In this document: positions 15,301-21,525 of the stretch, one piece after another | How positions within the stretch are numbered: the stretch's first letter is position 1 | How the letters are laid out: each line of letters opens with the position of its first letter | Assembly (NCBI GenBank): GCA_029857995.1 | Contig: JAOUFZ010000007.1 | Location: 1 to 21,642 of the forward strand | Source: Dehalococcoidia bacterium | GTDB taxonomy: Bacteria; Chloroflexota; Dehalococcoidia; GIF9; AB-539-J10 | Length of the DNA: 21,642 nt | Reading direction: 5' to 3' | Notes under the pieces: model-generated | Told to the model about the DNA's origin: nothing | The model's database searches: none | The model's input: the letters and a program-made list of their open reading frames with translations, nothing else | Program-made: the position numbers and the translations under genes

Positions 15301-15622
15301 ACTTGTCGAGTACGCCGGCATCGGCTAACTCCACTGCCAGATTAAGCCCCGTTTGCCCTCCCAGGGTGGGCAATAAGCCATCCGGGCGTTCCCTCTCAAT
15401 TATGCGCGCCAGCACTTCCACGGTAAGTGGCTCAATATAAACGATATCGGCGATGCCCTCGTCGGTCATGATGGTGGCCGGGTTTGAGTTCACCAGGACT
15501 GTAGTCACGCCTTCCTCCCGTAGAGCCCGGCACGCCTGGGTCCCGGAATAATCGAACTCCGCCGCCTGCCCGATGATTATCGGCCCCGAGCCAATCACTA
15601 AAACCTTAGATGGTTTGGACAT
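12344..15622 (-). CDS. carB: Carbamoyl-phosphate synthase large subunit
   Basis: Makes carbamoyl phosphate from ammonia delivered by CarA, bicarbonate and two ATP. At 1092 residues it is full length. It shows the two homologous halves, each with a pre-ATP-grasp and an ATP-grasp domain: SGPIIIGQAAEFDYSGTQA (residues 11-29) with RPSYTLGGTGGGIA in the first half; SGPIRIGQGIEFDYCCVHSAW near residue 570 with RPSYVLGGRAMEIV in the second. The EVNPRVSRSSALASKATG and EVNPRASRTVPFISKVTG metal/ATP segments are both intact. The last ~150 residues form the MGS-like regulatory domain (VVDVIQGNSVAGVINTITGG), the binding site for UMP-type effectors in homologues. The final residues (RKAKGKS) come from the AT-rich repeat. 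GAGGAG precedes the ATG; carA ends 17 bp upstream. Confidence 0.98.
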   Translation of the reverse strand: MSKPSKVLVIGSGPIIIGQAAEFDYSGTQACRALREEGVTTVLVNSNPATIMTDEGIADIVYIEPLTVEVLARIIERERPDGLLPTLGGQTGLNLAVELADAGVLDKYNVGSLGTPIETIKKAEERSLFKQLLLDIGEPVPTSRTVKSVKEAMDLANSIGLPLIVRPSYTLGGTGGGIAHTTKELEQIATNGLDSSMSHEVLVEQCVLGWKEIEFEVMRDAADNCIAVCIMENIDPMGIHTGDSIVVAPSQTLTDKEYQMLRSASLRIIRALKIEGGCNIQFALTPHPIVADKWAPDQKGVARSEYHVIEVNPRVSRSSALASKATGYPIARVAAKIAIGKRLDEIPNRVTGKTLASFEPAVDYCVVKIPRWPFDKFALGDRKLGSQMKATGEVMAIARCFEAALQKAVRSLEFGRRTLLWEDPTWSKGEGLNSYPLHPNDLRLWAIMAALRREAMPEELCQLTGIDPWFMYKFQNIVDMERKLLSEPLTPELLWEAKRLGFSDEQVGTLADRLPEQVRQARQRWQIRPVYKMVDTCAAEFDAETPYFYSTYEKENEAEPLAEKKALVISSGPIRIGQGIEFDYCCVHSAWALQEIGIKSILVNSNPETVSTDFDTSDRLYFEALDEESIRNILENESNDGSAPPSIVQLGGQTPINLVGVLARNNLPILGSSADAIDIAEDRRRFEDFLDRLGIPQPPGAGVTFVEEALSVAKTLGYPVLVRPSYVLGGRAMEIVYNEPELIRYLTLALEMDSQHPVLIDKYFQGKEVEVDAICDGERVLIPGVMEHIERAGVHSGDALAIYPGINLTQDEVNAMVDYTIRIGLALGIKGLMNVQMVIMRENGRSTVYVFEVNPRASRTVPFISKVTGVPMVRIATKVMAGISLKEQGYEGGLWKRQKLVGIKAPVFSMSKLTEVDSYLGPEMKSTGEVMGIDYSFEAALVKALLAAGLMLPQGGSLLLSIADKDKAEAEPLIKQLHSLHHELYATEGTAEMIESMGLPVKLVTKKLSEGHPNVVDVIQGNSVAGVINTITGGRIPLKDGLAIRRAAAEKRIPCFTSLDTARVAIEALASGSQIFNVQPLGEYLRKAKGKS

Positions 15623-15639
15623 ATCTCCTCTTCTCTATT

Positions 15640-16779
15640 CTAGTCCCTCACCATCTCCAGAAATTTCTCAAATAGATACATATTGTCCAGCGGGCCCGGG
15701 GCAGCCTCGGAGTGGTACTGGATGGACAGGATAGGCAAGTCTCGATGACGAAGACCTTCCACCGTGCCATCGTTTAAGTTTATGTGGCTCACCTCAAGCC
15801 CCCCTTTCAAAGTATCGGCGTCCAGGGCATAGCCATGGTTCTGGGCAGTTATATAAACTCTGCCAGTAGCTAAATCCCGCACCGGATGGTTGCCGCCACG
15901 GTGCCCAAATTTGAGCTTGAAGGTCTTGGCTCCTAAAGCTTTGCCTATAAGCTGATGCCCCAGGCATACGCCCATTATTGGTTTTCGTCCGATAAGCTCT
16001 TTTACCGTGTCCGTTATATCGTCAAGGAGAACAGGATTGCTTGGGCCTGGTGATAAGACAATGCCATCGGGGTTTAAGGCTAAGACATCTTCTGCTGGAG
16101 CGGTCCACGGGATAGCCGTTGCCCGGCAGCCAAGCTGGCTCAAGATGCGCAGTATGTTGTATTTCAAGCCATAGTCGATAACCGCGATGTGAAATTGCTT
16201 CGTTTCACCCTCACCTTTATCCTCTCCCGTGAAGGGAGAGGATATCAAATCAGTGGCGGCAGGCGCACGGGATTGCCATTCGTATGCCTTCTCGGTGCTA
16301 ACCTGACGAACAAAATCAGTAACATCATATCTGGGTAAGGTTTTTAGCTCTTCTGACGCCTCCTCAACGGTCATTTCCGAGGTGACCATTCCCATCATGG
16401 CTCCTTGCAAGCGCAAGTGGCGAGTCAGGGCACGGGTATCTATGCCGTTGATGCCTGGGATGTCGTAAGCCAGCAGGAACTCGTGCAAAGTTCGGGTACT
16501 CTGCCAGTGGCTGGGGCGAAGGCAATATTCTCGAACAGCTAAACCCCTGACCTGAATTTGGCTGGATTCAAAATCGGATTCGTTGATGCCATAGTTGCCA
16601 ATCAGAGGATAGGTGGGGATCAGGATTTGGCCAGCGAAGGATGGGTCGGTGAGCATTTCCTGATAGCCGGTCATGCTCGTGTCGAAAACGACCTCACCAT
16701 AGGTAGTACTCCTGGCACCGAAGGAATGGCCTTCATAAACCGAGCCATCTTCGAGAACTAAAATCGCTTTCTTAGACAT
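15640..16779 (-). CDS. carA: Carbamoyl-phosphate synthase small (glutamine amidotransferase) subunit
   Basis: Hydrolyses glutamine and channels ammonia to CarB. The 379 residues comprise the N-terminal small-subunit domain (LVLEDGSVYEGHSFGARSTTYGEVVFDTSMTGYQEMLTDPSF) and a class I glutamine amidotransferase domain with the triad Cys272 (GVCLGHQLIG), His356 and Glu358 (SIQYHSEAAPGP). A family B repeat inserts about 12 residues (SSPFTGEDKGEG, about 180-191) exactly at the linker between the two domains, which may explain why it is tolerated. The ATG at 16779 overlaps the pyrC end by 8 bp and has no Shine-Dalgarno, because the preceding bases belong to a family A repeat; translation probably depends on coupling to pyrC. 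Confidence 0.97.
   Translation of the reverse strand: MSKKAILVLEDGSVYEGHSFGARSTTYGEVVFDTSMTGYQEMLTDPSFAGQILIPTYPLIGNYGINESDFESSQIQVRGLAVREYCLRPSHWQSTRTLHEFLLAYDIPGINGIDTRALTRHLRLQGAMMGMVTSEMTVEEASEELKTLPRYDVTDFVRQVSTEKAYEWQSRAPAATDLISSPFTGEDKGEGETKQFHIAVIDYGLKYNILRILSQLGCRATAIPWTAPAEDVLALNPDGIVLSPGPSNPVLLDDITDTVKELIGRKPIMGVCLGHQLIGKALGAKTFKLKFGHRGGNHPVRDLATGRVYITAQNHGYALDADTLKGGLEVSHINLNDGTVEGLRHRDLPILSIQYHSEAAPGPLDNMYLFEKFLEMVRD
16206..16241 (-). repeat. Dispersed repeat family B, copy B3, in frame inside carA
   Basis: The reverse complement begins CCTCTCCC-TTCAC-GGGAGAGG and continues ATAAAGGTGAGGGTG. It is read in the same frame as the pyrK copy (SSPFTGEDKGEGE against SSPLTGEDPGKGE). Confidence 0.9.
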
Positions 16780-18154
16780 GAGATTGCTTCGTCACTTCGT
16801 TCCTCGCAATGACAAGGGAGTGGTCTATGTAGACTATCTCGCCATTTGCTATGGTCGCCATTACCTTGCCCTTGAACTGATAGCCATCATAAGGGGTGTT
16901 TTTGCCTTTGGAGGCAAAATTGCGGCTATTCACTATCCATTCCTGGTCAAGGTTGAGTATGGCGATATTAGCTGGAGCACCTGCCCTTAAGGTACCTAAT
17001 TCACCATTTCTACCAATGACTTTTGCTGGCTCACAAGTTAGCTTAGAAATCAGCTGAGTAAGGCTTATTTCTCCTTGGTGCACCAAGCTCATGAGGCAGC
17101 CAAAAGCGGTTTCCAAGCCACTGATGCCAAAAGCAGCTAGCTCCAGCCCGCAATTTTTGTCCGCCACAGTGTGCGGAGCATGGTCAGTGGCTATGGCATC
17201 GATTACCCCGTCTTTAAGCCCCTTGATTAAGGCTTGGATATCCTCTTTGGTGCGCAGGGGCGGGTTCACTTTGGCATTGGTATCAAAGGGCTTGTTTGGG
17301 GGCTCCCTCACAATTCTCTCTTCGGTTAAGGTCAGGTGGTGGGGTGTGACCTCGGCGGTTACCGAAATCCCTTCTTCTTTGGCATGGCGAATGAGTTCCA
17401 CAGAGCCCTTGGCGCTTACATGGGCAATGTGAAGTCTGGACTTGGTCATCTTTGCCAGAGTCAAGTCACGGGCTACCATAACCTCCTCAGCGGTTGCGGG
17501 AATTCCTTTCAGTCCCAACTTAGCAGATATCTGACCTTCGTTTATGATTCCATTGTCGCTCAGCCCCTTGTCCTCACAATGGTCGATGATTGGCAAGCCC
17601 AGGTCTCGGCTATACTCCATGGCACGACGCATAAGCTGTGAGCTTGCCACGGGGTCGCCATCGTCGCTAAAAGCAACCACTCCGGCTTCAGCCAGCCCAG
17701 CCATATCGGTTAATTCTTCGCCCTTCCTGCCCCTGGTCACACAACCTATAGGGAGGACGGCAACGACGCTATCCTTGCTCGCTTTTCGCTTAACCCAATC
17801 CACAATAGCGGCATTATCTAAAGGCGGCTCCGTATTTGCCATGCAACAGACGGCGACAAAACCGCCTATCGCGGCTGCTTTTGTTCCTGTGGCAATTGTC
17901 TCCTTATCCTCAAAACCTGGCTCCCGGAGGTGACAGTGGAGATCTACAAAGCCGGGGCAGACAACCAGTCCCGTGGCATCTAGATTCTTCACTTTCCCTT
18001 CGCCACGCTCAAGGCTTCGGCTTAGAATAACAGTGCCCCCTACCTGCAGAATCCGGCCCTCAGCAATAAGCAGGTCACCAAGCTGGTCCATACCTTGGCC
18101 GGGGTCAATTATGCGGCCGCCATGAATGAGCAGAGAGATAGCTTCCTTGTTCAC
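16772..18154 (-). CDS. pyrC: Dihydroorotase (class I)
   Basis: Zinc-dependent cyclisation of carbamoyl-aspartate to dihydroorotate. Metal and catalytic motifs are complete: the H-x-H of FVDLHCHLREPGFEDKE, substrate-binding CCMANTEPP, AFSDDGDPV, IIDHCEDKGL, LHIAHVSAKGS, and the catalytic DAIATDHAPHT. At 460 residues it exceeds the usual 425-430. The excess lies in an insert around residues 40-55 (ILSRSLERGEGK, possibly another diverged repeat) and in the C-terminal tail VIARNEVTKQS, which is a family A repeat. The start is GTG at 18154, overlapping the pyrB stop as GTGA, so pyrB and pyrC are translationally coupled. The repeat-derived tail makes the gene run 8 bp into carA. Confidence 0.96.
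   Translation of the reverse strand: MNKEAISLLIHGGRIIDPGQGMDQLGDLLIAEGRILQVGGTVILSRSLERGEGKVKNLDATGLVVCPGFVDLHCHLREPGFEDKETIATGTKAAAIGGFVAVCCMANTEPPLDNAAIVDWVKRKASKDSVVAVLPIGCVTRGRKGEELTDMAGLAEAGVVAFSDDGDPVASSQLMRRAMEYSRDLGLPIIDHCEDKGLSDNGIINEGQISAKLGLKGIPATAEEVMVARDLTLAKMTKSRLHIAHVSAKGSVELIRHAKEEGISVTAEVTPHHLTLTEERIVREPPNKPFDTNAKVNPPLRTKEDIQALIKGLKDGVIDAIATDHAPHTVADKNCGLELAAFGISGLETAFGCLMSLVHQGEISLTQLISKLTCEPAKVIGRNGELGTLRAGAPANIAILNLDQEWIVNSRNFASKGKNTPYDGYQFKGKVMATIANGEIVYIDHSLVIARNEVTKQSHV
16780..16814 (-). repeat. Dispersed repeat family A, copy A4, at the pyrC-carA junction
   Basis: The reverse complement reads TGTCATTGCGAGGAACGAAG then TGACGAAGCAATCTC: the family A ends with a six-base longer centre. 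It is read as VIARNEVTKQS, the same frame as both hisC copies, and ends at the base before the carA ATG. Confidence 0.85.
17988..18037 (-). repeat. Possible diverged repeat (family C-like) inside pyrC
   Basis: On the + strand this begins GATTCTTCAC and ends GCTTAGAATAACA, the same ends as the element at about 6029-6083 (GATTCTTCGC ... CTCAGAGTGACA). It coincides with the extra ILSRSLERGEGK segment of dihydroorotase that interrupts the usual link between the first strands and the HxH motif. Similarity is limited, so this is tentative. Confidence 0.4.
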
Positions 18155-19554
18155 TGTCTGGCGTAGCTGCTAGGTCTGAATCCTTGGGTCTGAGCTTCTC
18201 TATCCGAAGCGAAGACAATCAGATTCTCGGTTCTAATCTTCTGAGCGAAGTGGCTATCAGTGCTGTGATATTTCTTGTTCTCCAACTTCCTTTGATGCCA
18301 CTCTGAACTGGCTACATATTGAGGATGAAGTTCATGGTCACAATAGATACACCTCAACGTTAGAGGCTGGCGACTCACTATTCTGAACTCAGGTTTTATG
18401 TACCTTACTTCCGTTTCCTGGTTTGAGACACAGTTTGTATTAGGGCACTTGACTCCGGAATCCCGCTTGTAAACGGGATGATCAATCTTCGGGATAAAAG
18501 GATCCTCTTCTTTAGGAATTGTGACTTCCTTGGCACCCAATAGGACGGCCAGTAGCGCCATCCTGATAGGCACCCCATATGCCGCCTGCTTGAAATACAT
18601 GCTCCGGGGGTCAGCATCCACCTCATGGGTCAACTCATCAACACGAGGCAGCGGATGCATAACAAGTGTCTTCGCGAACTCTTTTCCTTTAAGGAGTTTT
18701 TTATCTACCACCGGGTAACCTTTTTCCAACTCTTGCACCTCTACTGTGGGTGCTTGCCTTTCCTTTTGAAGCCTGGTGACGTAGAGGGCATCAACCCCGG
18801 CCTTCAGTTCAACTCGAACACTTATGTCAGGCAACATGGCAAGTTGATGTGGGCTACTCGGAGTGACGTATATCGCATCAACGGGGAAGAGCTTCCTGTC
18901 CAGTTCTTGGTTCAGATTCCGACATGTTTTTAGCTCACCTTTATACTCTGTGCTTAGCCTCGTCAGGACATGCTCGGGCATCTCCAGCCCTGGGCCGGGG
19001 CGGAAGAGGATAGTGGCCCCAAACCTGGCTAAGGCGTAAATCAGGGAATGTACGGTCCGCCCGTGTTTCAAGTCCCCCCACAGAGCAATTCTGAGGCCCT
19101 TAATAGCTCGCCTCTCTTTTCTAATGGTGTAGAGGTCGCACAAAGTCTGGGTGGGATGTTCGTGGCTCCCGTCGCCGGCATTTATGACAGGAACGCCGGC
19201 ATAGTCAGCAACCACTCTGGCTGCTCCTTCCCATGGATGCCTGATGACAATTACATCAGCATAGCTCCCAACCACTTTTGCCATATCAGCAATGCTTTCA
19301 CCTTTGGCCAAGGAGCTTGCCCCTATGTCCACGGCAGTTATGACGCGACCCCCGAGTCTGAGCATCCCAGCTTCAAAAGACAGCCTCGTTCTGGTGCTTG
19401 GCTCAAAAAACAAGCTAGCCATGATCTTCCCATGGCATAGTCCGGCCTGGTCCTTCGGAGAATCCGCCATTTCGTCCGCCAAGGAAAACAGCGCTTCGAT
19501 CTCCCCGTCAGATAAATCGTCTATCGTCACCAGACTTCTATTTGCTAGACTCAT
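18151..19554 (-). CDS. pyrB: Aspartate carbamoyltransferase fused to a PyrI-type zinc domain
   Basis: Condenses carbamoyl phosphate and aspartate to carbamoyl-aspartate. Residues 1 to about 345 are a complete catalytic chain: FFEPSTRTRLSFE, the SLAKGES lysine loop, IRHPWEGAA, HEHPTQTLCDLYTI and MHPLPRVDELTHEVDADPR. After a short linker there is a module of the PyrI zinc domain type: Cys370-X4-Cys375 (CPNTNCVSNQE) and Cys402-X2-Cys405 (LRCIYCDHEL), the spacing and flanking residues of the E. coli regulatory chain. PyrI's N-terminal ATP/CTP-binding domain is absent. About 50 further residues of unknown origin follow. At 467 residues it is far longer than a plain PyrB (about 310). GAGGAGG lies upstream of the ATG; the stop overlaps the pyrC start. 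Confidence 0.95.
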   Translation of the reverse strand: MSLANRSLVTIDDLSDGEIEALFSLADEMADSPKDQAGLCHGKIMASLFFEPSTRTRLSFEAGMLRLGGRVITAVDIGASSLAKGESIADMAKVVGSYADVIVIRHPWEGAARVVADYAGVPVINAGDGSHEHPTQTLCDLYTIRKERRAIKGLRIALWGDLKHGRTVHSLIYALARFGATILFRPGPGLEMPEHVLTRLSTEYKGELKTCRNLNQELDRKLFPVDAIYVTPSSPHQLAMLPDISVRVELKAGVDALYVTRLQKERQAPTVEVQELEKGYPVVDKKLLKGKEFAKTLVMHPLPRVDELTHEVDADPRSMYFKQAAYGVPIRMALLAVLLGAKEVTIPKEEDPFIPKIDHPVYKRDSGVKCPNTNCVSNQETEVRYIKPEFRIVSRQPLTLRCIYCDHELHPQYVASSEWHQRKLENKKYHSTDSHFAQKIRTENLIVFASDREAQTQGFRPSSYARQ

Positions 19555-19569
19555 GATTTCTGCACCTCC

Positions 19570-20133
19570 TCAATTACCCGGTGCTAGCTGCTTGTTTGCT
19601 AGACTCTCGATCACCACTTTATCTACACCGTCAACCTCCTGAAGTTGAACTTGTATCTCCTCGTCTTTAGAGCTTGGTATATTCTTACCGACGTAATCGG
19701 CTCGAATAGGAAGTTCTCGATGGCCACGGTCGATAAGTACAGCTAATTGAATGGTCTTCGGACGCCCCAAGTCCATGAGGGCATCCATAGCGGCACGAAT
19801 GCTCCGTCCAGTATAGAGAACATCATCAACCAGGATTACCCGCCTGTCGGCGATACTAATGGGGATATCAGTGAGGCTGGGGTTCGCCGGCCTTAATTCT
19901 GAAGGTGAAATATCATCGCGATGAAGGCTAATGTCCAGGGCGCCCACAGGAGTCGGGATTCCTTCGAAACCTTCGATTATTTCAGCTATGCGCTTGGCTA
20001 AAGGCACCCCCCGAGTTCGCATACCTACGAGCACAACATCTTCCGCACCCTTATTCTTTTCTACAATCTCGTGGGCAATACGAGCCAGCGCCCGCTCTAT
20101 CTCCTTTGAGGTGAGGAGAATCTTTTCAGGCAT
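19570..20133 (-). CDS. pyrR: Bifunctional pyr operon RNA-binding attenuator / uracil phosphoribosyltransferase
   Basis: A 187-residue PyrR. It binds pyr leader RNA when UMP/UTP is plentiful and promotes termination; many members also make UMP from uracil and PRPP. The N-terminus MPEKILLTSKEIERALARIAHEI is typical. Residues 99-111 are the PRPP-binding loop VILVDDVLYTGRS, and HRDDISPSELRP and LIDRGHRELPIRADYVGKNIPSS match the family. The ATG at 20133 is chosen because AGGAGG lies seven bases before it. An upstream in-frame GTG at 20172 would start inside the terminator hairpin. It is the first gene of the operon, 15 bp before pyrB, behind a full PyrR-responsive leader, so it is probably autoregulated. 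Confidence 0.96.
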   Translation of the reverse strand: MPEKILLTSKEIERALARIAHEIVEKNKGAEDVVLVGMRTRGVPLAKRIAEIIEGFEGIPTPVGALDISLHRDDISPSELRPANPSLTDIPISIADRRVILVDDVLYTGRSIRAAMDALMDLGRPKTIQLAVLIDRGHRELPIRADYVGKNIPSSKDEEIQVQLQEVDGVDKVVIESLANKQLAPGN

Positions 20134-20203
20134 CAAAAAACCTCCTGCCTTCAAACCGGCAAGAGGTCCCACTTGATGCTTCTATTGAGGTCTGCTTAAG
20201 CAT
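20126..20203 (-). CDS. Possible 25-codon leader peptide upstream of pyrR
   Basis: An ATG at 20203 preceded by AAGGGG four bases away opens a 25-codon frame that runs through the terminator region and stops (TGA, 20128-20126) inside the first codons of pyrR. Ribosomes on this frame would disturb the attenuator. The ribosome-site spacing is short and the frame could be chance. Confidence 0.25.
   Translation of the reverse strand: MLKQTSIEASSGTSCRFEGRRFFDA
20135..20166 (-). terminator. Attenuator terminator in the pyrR leader
   Basis: CCTCTTGCC (20166-20158), an 8-base loop, GGCAGGAGG (20149-20141), then six T (20140-20135). The stem pairs along all nine bases with one G-U. The 3' arm contains the pyrR AGGAGG, so folding would both terminate transcription and hide the ribosome site. 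Confidence 0.9.
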
Positions 20204-20230
20204 GTCTCCCCTTACCAGCCTCGCTGGACT
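20153..20230 (-). promoter_or_regulatory. PyrR-binding loop and antiterminator
   Basis: AGTCCAGCGAGGCT (20230-20217) fits the PyrR-binding consensus ARUCCNGNGAGGYU at every position. The overlapping segment AGGCUGGUAAGGGG (20221-20208) can pair over 14 positions (with G-U wobbles) with CCTCTTGCCGGTTT (20166-20153), the terminator 5' arm. PyrR binding would hold the first loop, block this pairing and let the terminator form. Confidence 0.9.
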
Positions 20231-20248
20231 GATTTAAAGGCCATATAT

Positions 20249-20277
20249 ATTATGGCACAACCATAAGAATAATGCAA
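20249..20277 (-). promoter_or_regulatory. Promoter of the pyr operon
   Basis: On the - strand TTGCAT (20277-20272), 17 bp, CATAAT (20254-20249). Transcription would start near 20242, about 12 bases before the PyrR-binding loop, leaving a leader of about 110 bases before pyrR. Confidence 0.75.
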
Positions 20278-20324
20278 GCCAGCACCGAGGGCTCTGAGTA
20301 CTGGGGGTTTGTTACACTGACGGA

Positions 20325-20358
20325 GGGGAAAGGGGTAGCGGGAGCTACCCCCTTCCCC
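20325..20358. terminator. Strong hairpin after ftsZ, probable terminator
   Basis: GGGGAA-A-GGGGTAGC pairs with GCTACCCC-C-TTCCCC: 14 pairs with one A-C mismatch and a 4-base loop. It begins 18 bp after the ftsZ stop and lies before the pyr promoter, so it probably ends the ftsAZ transcript. No T tract follows on the - strand, so termination may be imperfect. Confidence 0.6.
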
Positions 20359-20375
20359 TTATATGAGGCTTAGGT

Positions 20376-21506
20376 TTACTGTCGAGAGATTCTGGTTGGC
20401 TCTGGGGTAACCCGTGCAGGAGCTTGAGGCTTATTCTCCAGCCGGGAAGCCGGAAAACGGTTAGCGCGGCGTAGGAAAGAGGGCATGTCGAGAGCATCGC
20501 TGCCGCCTCTTATCAGGCGACGAAGCTCCTCGGCGCTGCGTATTCCTCCGGTAGGTGTCTTAGCGAAGCCAGTAGCGATAACGGTGATTCGGACTTCACT
20601 ATCCATCTTGGGGTCAAAGACCACGCCAAAGATTATGTTGGCATCGGGGTCCACTGCCTGGCCAATTATCTGAGCAGCCTCGTTACACTCGAACAGGGTG
20701 AGGCTTGGCCCACCCGTGATATTGAATAGCACCCCTGTGGCTCCGTTTATGGATACGTCGAGCAACGGGCTGGCCATAGCAGCCTTGGCCGCTTCAGCCG
20801 CGCGACTTTGCCCGCCGGCTTTGCCCACAGACATCCAGGCTGGGCCAGCGTCTTTCATTACCGATTTAATATCAGCGAAGTCGAGATTGATCAGTCCCGG
20901 AACGGTAACTACTTCGGAGATAGCCTGCACCCCTAAACGAAGAGCATCGTCAGCCAGCCTGAAGGCGTTGTCCACAGTCGTCTTGGCATCGCAAAGCTGA
21001 AGAAGGCGGTCATTAGGTATGATGATAAGTGTATCGACCTTGTTGGTCAACTCGATCAGTCCTTCCTCGGCCACTTCGCTTCTATGCATCCCCTCGAAAG
21101 TAAAGGGCTTGGTCACGACTGCGATGGTGAGAGCGCCACTCTTTTTGGCTACGTCAGCCACTACAGGGATGCCACCCGTGCCTGTGCCACCGCCCATGCC
21201 AGCGGCAATAAATACCATATCGGCACCTTGCACGATCTCTTCAACTATGTCGCAGCTTTCTTGCGCTGCCTTGGCTCCAACCTTGTGGTCACCGCCGGCC
21301 CCCAAACCCCTGGTCAATTTTTCACCCAGTTGAATTCTGGTAGGAGCCTCGGCTAGAGCCAATGCTTGACCATCGGTATTCATGGCGATGAAGTCAACGC
21401 CCTTAATGCCTTCGCGGACCATACGAGTAATGGCATTGGAGCCGCCGCCACCAATGCCTATAGCTTTGATTCTTGCTGGACTCGGAGTAAAAATTTGTTT
21501 TGCCAT
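20376..21506 (-). CDS. ftsZ: Cell division protein FtsZ
   Basis: Tubulin-like GTPase that polymerises into the Z-ring at the division site. The 376 residues include GIGGGGSNAITRM near the N-terminus, the NTDGQAL loop, the tubulin signature GMGGGTGTGG (GGGTGTG at residues 105-111), IPNDRLL, and NAFRLADDALRLGVQAISEVV containing the T7-type NLDFADIKSVM catalytic loop just after. The C-terminal variable linker is short and Pro/Arg-rich. The LDMPSFLRR segment (about residues 337-345) is ahead of the tail rather than at the extreme end, and the last residues (ARVTPEPTRISRQ) do not look like the classical terminal FtsA-binding peptide. AAAGGAGG precedes the ATG; ftsA ends 19 bp upstream. Confidence 0.98.
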   Translation of the reverse strand: MAKQIFTPSPARIKAIGIGGGGSNAITRMVREGIKGVDFIAMNTDGQALALAEAPTRIQLGEKLTRGLGAGGDHKVGAKAAQESCDIVEEIVQGADMVFIAAGMGGGTGTGGIPVVADVAKKSGALTIAVVTKPFTFEGMHRSEVAEEGLIELTNKVDTLIIIPNDRLLQLCDAKTTVDNAFRLADDALRLGVQAISEVVTVPGLINLDFADIKSVMKDAGPAWMSVGKAGGQSRAAEAAKAAMASPLLDVSINGATGVLFNITGGPSLTLFECNEAAQIIGQAVDPDANIIFGVVFDPKMDSEVRITVIATGFAKTPTGGIRSAEELRRLIRGGSDALDMPSFLRRANRFPASRLENKPQAPARVTPEPTRISRQ

Positions 21507-21525
21507 TCTAACCTCCTTTCACAAA

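Noticed and set aside
12563..15440. Several + strand open frames of 60-157 codons across the carB region
   Set aside because: They lie antisense to a full-length, motif-rich CarB, show no family motifs or ribosome sites, and are expected shadows of a long coding gene.
18151..18315. The PyrB C-terminal tail as a further repeat insertion
   Set aside because: A few bases (CTTCTGAGCGAAGTGG) recall family C ends, but I could not find a clear second copy to support it.
20134..20172. A GTG start giving a 200-residue PyrR
   Set aside because: It would translate the terminator hairpin of the attenuator. The ATG at 20133 matches the family N-terminus and has AGGAGG at proper spacing.
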